From Phocoena phocoena (Eukaryota > Chordata > Mammalia > Artiodactyla > Phocoenidae): a DNA stretch of 64,000 nt. Below the pieces are notes generated by a model. That model had not been told where the DNA came from and searched no databases. It saw nothing but the letters and a program-made list of their open reading frames with translations. The position numbers and the translations under genes were made by a program. Numbering within the stretch: the first letter of the stretch is position 1; every line of letters starts with the position of its first letter. The DNA lies in the NCBI RefSeq assembly GCF_963924675.1, contig NC_089234.1, positions 63,213,588 to 63,277,587 of the forward strand, written 5' to 3'. Below, piece after piece: positions 58,301 to 64,000 of this stretch.

Positions 58301-61300
58301 TATTTACCAAACATATTTGTTACATACTTAAAAGTTGCAAAGATAGTATAGAGTTCTTGTCTACCTGCACCTATTACTTTGTTATTACTTTGGTACATTT
58401 GTCACAGCTAAGAAACCAACATTGCTACATTACTATTAACTGAACCCCAGAGTTCATTCGAATTTCACTAGTTTTTCTACTAATATCCTTTTCCTATTGA
58501 TATTCGACCCAGGACACCACATTACATTTAGTCAACATGTCTTCTTAGTCTTCTCTAATCTGTGGTAATTTGTCTTTCCTTGGTTTTCAAGACCTTGATA
58601 GTTTTAAGGTGTGCTCGTCAGGTATTCTGTAGAATGTCCCTCAATTTGTGAACATCAGTTTTTTACATCTTTAGACTGCGGTTATGGATTTGGGGGGAAG
58701 GTGACTGGTTTCGTTGCATCATATCAGGGGCACCTGCTTATCACTGATGTTGACCATGATCACCTGGCCAGGTAGTGTTCGCCTGCCTTTTGCCCTGGAA
58801 AGTCCTCCCCCCGACCCTACTCCGCTCTTTGTAAGCAAGTCACTAAGTACCGTCTACTGACGGTGAAGCGGGGAGATTAAACTCCACTTCCCAGAGGAGG
58901 AAGTACCAGCATAAGAATTTCCTTACAAAATTCTTCTGTAAAAAAAATCAGTGTCTTCTTTCCCATTTAAAAATTTATCCTTTTAACATATTCTCATCTT
59001 TTTGGTTTTCAAGCAATTCCTATAACCCTCTAAATCTACACTTAAGTATTTCTGGTGCATTCACAGTGTATCTGAAAACTGAAAACCACCTCTCAAACAT
59101 AAAAAAGACCTCTTGTCTTTATAAATATGAAGACAAAACCACTGTTTTCAAATGCAAAGTATTTAAAATGGGCTGTATATCATAGGACAACATATAAAAC
59201 ACATATCTAACAACAATCTTTCAGTCATGGCCATGTGCTAGAAATAAAAATTTCAAGTTAATAAAAACTGAATAAAGAGACCAAAGACTGACTTTAAAAC
59301 TCAACGTTTGCTGAGTGAAGGCTTAGAAAATAGTTTTACCGCTTTTTGCTCCACTTGGGCTAACTGATATTCTTCCTTATGCTGATAAAAGCAGACGCAA
59401 ATCCCAGTCCTTCCAGCTCTACCTGTTCGTCCAGAACGATGAATGTAGGACTCCACATCCTATTGAAGTAAAATACGTCAGTGACAGTGAACAACAAAGA
59501 GAGACATAGACCTGAGTAGCCTAGGCAGAGGCAAGTGTGGTGGTTATAGACCGGGGTTGGGGGAGGCTCCCAAGCACTTTAATTTAAAGAACTGTAGGGA
59601 CTTCCCTGGTGGTGCAGTGTTTAAGAATCCGCCTGCCAATGCAGGGGACAGGGGTTCGAGCCCTGGTCCGGGAACATCCCACATGCCACGGAGCAACTAA
59701 GCCCGTGTGCCACAACTACTAAGCCTGCGCTCTAGAGCCCACGAGCCACAACTACTGAGCCCACATGCCACAACTACTGAAGCCCATGCACCTAGAGCCT
59801 GTGCTCCACAACATGAGAAGCCACCGCAATGAGCAGCCTGCACACCACAAGGAAGAGTAGCCCCCGCTCGCCGCAACTACAGAAAAGCCTGTGCGCAGCA
59901 ACGAAGACCCAACGCAGCCAAAAATAAAATTAATTAATTTATTAAAGAACTATAAAAACATTTTAAAAACCTCTAGAAGAATGGTCCCTATCCTGTGGGT
60001 AAATCTGCAAAAAGCATTATCTAAATAGTACTGTCCAACAGAACCATACATGTAATTTTAATAGGCAACTTTCTAGTAATCACACTAAAAAGTTAACTTT
60101 ATTATTATTTAATCCAATATATCCAAAAGTTTATCGTTTCAGTATGCTATCTCTACAAAACAAGTTATCAATGAAATATTACACGTTCTTTTTCCACAAG
60201 TCTTCAAAATCCACTGTGCATAATAGAAAGTTTGAAATTTTTAAAACTCCACTGTATATTTTATACTTACAGCACACACGTCAATTCAGACGAGCAGGCT
60301 TTCAAGCGCTGAAGAGCCCCATGTGGCTGTGGCCACCATACTGGACAGCACAGGTACACAGGCTATTTAAACAAGTCGATGGCACACACGTACGGGACTT
60401 TCTTTACAAGAAACAGTGGCTTTGCAGTAATGTGTTTTTCCATCACTGTGAACATTAATCCTGAGGGATTTGCCAAATTTGGGGGTAACAGGATCTTCAC
60501 GCTTGAAGTGATGGGAACAAGTTCCTTCAGACTAACTTATATGTAAGTGAAGCATTGTCCACACCATATAAACTATGCTTCAGGGCTCTCTTTAGGCAGT
60601 TCGTATCATATACAAACCCCAGCAGTTTTAACTACAGAGGCTGTTAATTACAGGCCTTTTCTCCCTTCTGTCCTCTAGCTCACAAGTTTATCTACCCTAC
60701 CACCACCCCATCTAAGTCTTATCTATCTTCAAAGTCCAGTTCAAAATTGTACTACCCCCACCCATGCAGCCTTTCAGGACTCCCTCTGACCAGAAACTAT
60801 CTTGCCAACCTCTGGCCACTCACCGCACTTCCCCTCAACTGTCAGTTCTGAGGAGGTTCATTCTATTTATTTATTTTATTTTATTTTATTTATTTATTTT
60901 ATTTTTGGCTGCGTTGGGTCTCTGTTGCTGCACAGGCTTTTCTCTAGTTGTGGCGAGCGGGGGCTACTCTTCACTGTGGTGTGCAGGCTTATTGCTGTGG
61001 CTTCTCTTGTTGCACAGCATGGGCTCCAGGCGCACGGGCTTCAGCAGTTGTGGCTCACGGGCTCCAGAGCACAGGCTCAGCAGTTGTGGCGCATGGGCCC
61101 AGTTGTTCCATGGCACATGGGATCCTCCCGGACCAGGGCTCGAACCCGTCTCCTGCATTGGCAGGCGGACTTTCAACCACCGTGCCACCAGGAAAGCCCC
61201 AAGAGGTTCATTTTAAAATCACCCTTAGCAACATATCACCCAAGAGAAAGCTATTACTAATCATGGGAAAGGAAGAGATACAACTTCCAATTTGTTTTAG

Positions 61301-62902
61301 CACCCAAAAGAAACAACAAAGTAAAATCTAAGTGTAAAACACTTACCTTTGGTGGAGAACTCTGTACAACCAGATCAACCTCGGGGATGTCTAACCCACG
61401 TGCAGCGACATTGGTTGCAACCAAAACTCCAAAATCACCATTTCTAAAACCCTTCAGGGTGATTTCCCTTTGCTTCTGTGGAATGTCTCCGTGTAATGAC
61501 TGGGCATCCTGCCAAAGAAATAAGCTCATTTAAGAATACCAGATCCTACAATACAGGTACTTTTAAAATCACCAATTAGGCCTATAAAGACATTCATATT
61601 TTGGTGACACTTCTGCTGAAAATAATACAAAGGGAAAGACGTGCCTTACATGGACAAGCCTCAAATTTCCGACCCTTGGTCATGAAATCAACTGTATCCA
61701 ACTATACTTACAAGATAAAGAACACCAAACATGAGTGATCAAACCTACTTTGTCAGGGTAACGTTGGGTTTGAGCTAACCTTTCTTCATCTGTGAGATGA
61801 GATGGGCAGATCAGATGAGCGCTAAGATGTATACTCTATTAATTGAAAGATGCTTTCTCCCTAAAAGGGAAGAGAGGGGATGGACCAACCTGCCTTATGG
61901 ACACATTCTGTGACAACTCCTGGGCTTCTTTCTTGGTTTCACAGAAGATGATAGTGCGCCCTTGATAACCACTGTACACTCGGATCACGTCCCCAATAAC
62001 TGCTGCCCTTTGAGTCCAGTGGCACTTGATAGCCAGATGCTTAGGAAAGAAGGAAAAAAAGATTATTTAGTAAAGCCCAGCTGGAATCTAAAATCACCTG
62101 TTCAACCCTAATGATACTAGAGACAATTGTTTAAGCCTGACTAGAGCAAACTTCTGCCACCACTGTTTAGAGGAAAAAACTAAACCACTAAAGAAGAGAG
62201 CCCTTCCCCTTTCTCCAAAGAGCATCTGGCTTCTTTATCCATTTTCTGACCTAATACAGGTAATGTAGGAAAAGAAATACCATTCCCTAGATTGCTACAG
62301 GAAACCAAATAACTGACAGGAGAAAAGCCTCTGTGTTTTGTCCTTTCATCCACTTAAAAATGCAGTCAGTAGTCAGTTTCCGTACAGGTCTATTCCTTGG
62401 ATGCAACGAATTCATCTAGGTACCAGACCCTAAGATAAAAACAGCTTCAACATAAACACTAGGATTCTCTACTGCCCTCTAGTGTATAAACTCTAGGTGT
62501 AATGTCACTCTGCTTACTAATTCAGACAGATTTAGGTTCCAAAAGATTCTGCAATCAGGCCACCAGATGATGAAACTTAGAAAACACAGATACCATATAC
62601 AATTCAAATAGAAATATAACTTCACATGGCTTTTGACATGGATTTAGTATTTATTTGGAAAAGAAGTTTGCTTTTGCCAGTCTTAATACTATCCAACAGG
62701 TAAAAAAAATTATATACAATTTATTACTAATGCCAGCAACTGAATGAATCATTTACCTCTACAGTTATTGCCGTTTTCTGGGTCTTTTTACCAATCAGGT
62801 CCACTTGTTCATATGTAGATTTCATGTATTTCTTAGCAACATTGTAAACCCAATGAGGGCAAGTTGCAGAAAAAAGCAACGTTTGGGGATTGTCTTCTGA
62901 AT
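52109..62902 (-). CDS. DDX21: DDX21, nucleolar DEAD-box RNA helicase 2 (partial, C-terminal exons 7-15)
   Basis: Nine exons (62757-62902, 61890-62039, 61347-61508, 59340-59459, 58144-58217, 56018-56177, 55096-55230, 52947-52991, 52109-52378) splice in frame. They encode about 420 residues, corresponding to human residues 365-783. Helicase motifs appear in order: SAT (III), IIFCET (IV), [10 protein letters not shown] (V) and [10 protein letters not shown] (VI). A GUCT domain and a C-terminal array of FRGQR-type repeats follow. DDX21 unwinds RNA and resolves RNA G-quadruplexes. It acts in the nucleolus and nucleoplasm in rRNA transcription and processing and binds 7SK and snoRNAs. The ATP-binding motifs I and II (DEVD in this protein) and exons 1-6 lie beyond the right edge. 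All splice sites seen are GT-AG, with no frameshift or stop. Confidence 0.97.
52189..52308 (-). repeat. DDX21: 30-bp coding minisatellite encoding FRGQR decapeptides
   Basis: Four tandem units with an exact 30-bp period (starts at 52189, 52219, 52249, 52279 on the plus strand, each with gctgtccnctg) encode (F/Y/L)RGQRExNRx. The human protein also has four such units but with different variable residues, so the array is evolving by substitution or unit exchange without changing length. Confidence 0.9.
52678..52704. repeat. Perfect 12-bp inverted repeat (hairpin)
   Basis: Arms aaaccccgtgta and tacacggggttt are exact reverse complements around a 3-nt loop. It sits in DDX21 intron 14, between exons 14 and 15. 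No repeat family is evident. Confidence 0.85.
52947..52991 (-). CDS. DDX21: DDX21 exon 14 (short)
   Basis: The exon has 45 bp and 15 codons, [15 protein letters not shown], in phase 0 at both ends. The acceptor is atttctag and the donor gtattc. It completes the GUCT domain. A perfect copy of most of this exon plus its donor lies 1.17 kb downstream in the 3' UTR. Confidence 0.93.
53250..53365 (+). mobile_element. MIR fragment
   Basis: tatagctgaggaaacagagg and ccccgcagctggtaagagca are the MIR 3' motifs. A SINE piece (gttggggaactaagatcctg) lies at 53598-53655, and an L2 fragment (minus) at 53815-53960. Confidence 0.7.
54350..54715 (+). mobile_element. hAT-like DNA transposon with SINE tail inside
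   Basis: The ends cagtagttctccaagtatag and gtttgagaattgctgtg are inverted relatives, as in the 4508-4935 element. A poly-T run with gcggtacacaggcctcttct at 54427-54466 is the 3' end of a minus-strand CHR-2 SINE. Confidence 0.55.
55096..55230 (-). CDS. DDX21: DDX21 exon 13
   Basis: The exon has 135 bp and 45 codons, [10 protein letters not shown] to FLKGKQ. It forms the core of the GUCT domain ([18 protein letters not shown]). The last codon is CAG (Gln) where I recall Leu in human. The acceptor is tccatag and the donor gtaagg. Confidence 0.95.
55380..55925. mobile_element. Two old LINE-1 fragments in opposite orientation
   Basis: 55380-55560 (plus) ends with tcaaagatttcaacttaaaa. 55625-55925 (minus) has tataattcacataccataaa and cacaagatttgcgatcatca. 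Both are in DDX21 intron 12, the second ending about 90 bp from exon 12. Confidence 0.65.
56018..56177 (-). CDS. DDX21: DDX21 exon 12
   Basis: The exon has 160 bp: one base completing Arg, then 53 codons from [10 protein letters not shown] to LINSDV. It is the helical dimerisation segment typical of DDX21/DDX50 ([19 protein letters not shown]). The acceptor is aaccacag and the donor gtaagg. Confidence 0.95.
56575..57745 (+). mobile_element. 5'-truncated LINE-1 with CHR-2 insertion
   Basis: ORF2 tail (aaatgggcagaacacctaaa; later ctggagagggtatggagaaa) through the 3' UTR and an AC-rich tail. Lies in DDX21 intron 11. Split by the SINE at 56948-57150. Confidence 0.87.
56948..57150 (+). mobile_element. 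CHR-2 type SINE inside L1
   Basis: gggcttccctggtggcgcag to gcgtaccgc plus A-run. Flanks aaaaagatacacg on both sides from the L1. Confidence 0.93.
58144..58217 (-). CDS. DDX21: DDX21 exon 11
   Basis: The exon has 74 bp (24 codons plus two bases), [10 protein letters not shown] to SSKDAI, and the split Arg codon is finished in exon 12. It encodes the end of RecA domain 2 and the start of the dimerisation region. The acceptor is cttatag and the donor gtatgt. Confidence 0.95.
58280..58920 (-). mobile_element. Old LINE-1 (L1M) remnant
   Basis: agagttcttgtctacctgca, aaccaacattgctacattac and tagaatgtccctcaatttg follow the antisense 3' region of an old L1. In DDX21 intron 10. Confidence 0.6.
59340..59459 (-). 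CDS. DDX21: DDX21 exon 10
   Basis: The exon has 120 bp and 40 codons, [10 protein letters not shown] to VEQKA. It includes motif [12 protein letters not shown], with both arginine-finger residues intact. The acceptor is ttcaatag and the donor gtaaaa. Confidence 0.96.
59598..59942 (+). mobile_element. CHR-1 type SINE, long form
   Basis: gggacttccctggtggtgca to caacgcagccaaaaataaaa. Flanks ttaaagaactgta / ttaaagaactata. In DDX21 intron 9, 138 bp from exon 10. Confidence 0.92.
60028..60352 (-). mobile_element. Non-autonomous DNA transposon (hAT-like MER element), copy 2
   Basis: Starts tactgtccaacagaaccata and ends ggccaccatactggacagca, the same family as 8896-9194, in the opposite orientation. 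Confidence 0.65.
60864..61200 (-). mobile_element. CHR-1 type SINE, long form
   Basis: Plus strand begins with a tttatttatttta run, then ttggctgcgttgggtctctg, and ends gtgccaccaggaaagcccc. Flanks gaggttcatt on both sides. About 150 bp from exon 9. Confidence 0.92.
61347..61508 (-). CDS. DDX21: DDX21 exon 9
   Basis: The exon has 162 bp and 54 codons, [10 protein letters not shown] to LVVQSSPPK. It holds motif IVa ([11 protein letters not shown]) and motif V ([18 protein letters not shown]), which contact RNA and couple it to ATP. The acceptor is tttggcag and the donor gtaagg. Confidence 0.96.
61890..62039 (-). CDS. DDX21: DDX21 exon 8
   Basis: The exon has 150 bp and 50 codons, [10 protein letters not shown] to [10 protein letters not shown], in phase 0 at both ends. 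It opens RecA domain 2 and contains motif IV (GRTIIFCET). The last residues, NVSIRQ, differ from human NSAIKQ. The acceptor is cctaag and the donor gttggt. Confidence 0.95.
62757..62902 (-). CDS. DDX21: DDX21 exon 7
   Basis: The exon has 146 bp and starts with two bases of a split Asp codon, then runs [10 protein letters not shown] to KTAITVE. It carries helicase motif III, SAT, in [10 protein letters not shown]. It covers the end of RecA domain 1 and the linker. The acceptor is ccgcaaag and the donor gtaaat. Confidence 0.95.
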
Positions 62903-63049
62903 CTTTGCGGGGAAAAAAAAAGTCAGTATGAATAAGTCAAACAAGCCTACACAGTATTTCACCTCACCCAATTCTTCCAGGGTCCATCAGCATTCTACAG
63001 AAAACACCGGAGGCCAAGCGAGGCATCGAGGACACAAAAATGGAAGACA

Positions 63050-63392
63050 CGGGCTTCCCTGGTGGCACAGTGGTTAAGAATCCGCCTGCCAATGTAGGGG
63101 ACATGGGTCAGATCCCTGGTCCGGGAAGATCCCACATGCCGCGGAGCAACCAAGCCCATGCACCACAACTACTGAGCCTGTGCTCTAGAGCCCACGAGCC
63201 ACAACTACTGAGCCCACATGTCACAACTACTGAAGCCCGTGTGCCTAGAGCCCGTGCTCTACAAGAGAAGCCACTGCAACGAGAAGCCGCAAACCACAAT
63301 GAAGAGTAGGCTCCGCTCGCCATAACTAGAGAAAGCCCACACACAGCAACGAAGACCAAACACAGCCAAAAATAATTAATTAAAAAAAAAAA
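63050..63392 (+). mobile_element. CHR-1 type SINE, long form
   Basis: gggcttccctggtggcacag to cacagccaaaaataattaat plus A-run. In DDX21 intron 6, about 150 bp from exon 7. Confidence 0.92.
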
Positions 63393-63627
63393 AAGCAAAA
63401 CAGGGAAGTACCCAATGGACAAAGAAATGCTGCCTAAATAATTTATGTAAAGGATCCTTGAAATACTCAGAGTACTTTCAAGTTGTTCTGCTTTCTAACC
63501 ATTGGCCTATATGAACCACGAGGGAAATCTGTCCATTATAATGAGACCTACTAAGTGAAAAACAATTAATCAAGCCCAGTAACCAACCAACTTAAATCAC
63601 TAAATAAATAATCTATAATAAACACGG

Positions 63628-63707
63628 GAACAGATTTTCTATTCATCTATACTCCCTAGCATTTCCAGAACAGATTTTATACTCATCTATACTCCCTAGC
63701 ATTTCCT
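63628..63707 (+). repeat. 40-bp tandem duplication
   Basis: Two copies of gaacagattttctattcatc and the following 20 bases, period 40, with two or three differences. Not part of a known repeat. Confidence 0.88.
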
Positions 63708-63967
63708 CAACACTTTAACGTTAGAATTCTAGTCTATTCATCCTTTGAGGTCAGGTACTAAAAATAGCTCCCCAACCCCAATTTTTTTTTAGTTTGTTCT
63801 TAGAATACCATTGCATTTTCATATATTTCAAATGGCAGCGTAACTGACAGAACCCTTCTGGAGAGTAAGCTGACAAAGTATATTGAAGAACATGAACTAT
63901 TTATACCTTTCAATTCAGTAATTTCAATTCTGGAAATCTATCTTTAAGAACTGATGTCAAATACTAT

Positions 63968-64000
63968 TTTTTTTTGTTTTTTTATAAATTTATTTTTTAT
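63968..64000 (-). mobile_element. Start of another CHR-1 SINE, cut by window end
   Basis: A T-run is followed by ataaatttattttttat, the usual antisense tail of CHR-1 copies here. Only the tail is in view. Confidence 0.5.

Overview
This window is mammalian nuclear DNA, almost certainly from a cetacean (whale or dolphin). Two lines of evidence support this. The two protein-coding genes match human KIFBP and DDX21 exon by exon. The DNA around them is also saturated with the tRNA-derived SINEs (CHR-1/CHR-2 type, beginning near gggcttccctggtggcgcag) that expanded in the whale-hippo-ruminant lineage, with the short CHR-2 form typical of Cetacea. The species cannot be named from the sequence alone. 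Gene identities rest on my memory of the human proteins, not on a database search.

Layout: both genes read on the minus strand, head to tail, in the order known from human 10q22.1 (DDX21, then KIFBP). KIFBP (kinesin family binding protein) is complete, with seven coding exons between 45128 (ATG) and 7358 (TAA). They sum to 1866 bp, or 621 codons plus stop, the human length. Its promoter lies in a GC-rich stretch at about 44500-45420. Its 3' UTR probably ends near 6785. DDX21 (nucleolar DEAD-box RNA helicase) is partial: the last nine coding exons (7-15 by human count) lie at 62902-52109 and encode about 420 C-terminal residues, from motif III to the FRGQR repeats. Exons 1-6 lie beyond the right edge. 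Its 3' UTR probably runs to about 49750.

Everything else is introns and intergenic DNA, much of it interspersed repeats. These include about 38 tRNA-derived SINEs, many with visible target-site duplications, and 5'-truncated LINE-1 copies of several ages, some nested. There are also LINE-2 and MIR remnants, a large Tigger1 DNA transposon in KIFBP intron 5, a MER2 relic, several hAT-type elements and one MaLR (MLT1) LTR.

I found no new multi-gene system. The points worth a second look are: a perfect 46-bp copy of DDX21 exon 14 with its splice donor inside the DDX21 3' UTR; a perfect RFX X-box in the KIFBP promoter; a 114-bp fold-back SINE palindrome between the genes; an approximately 90-bp direct duplication flanking KIFBP exons 3-4; and a U2 snRNA-like fragment in KIFBP intron 4.
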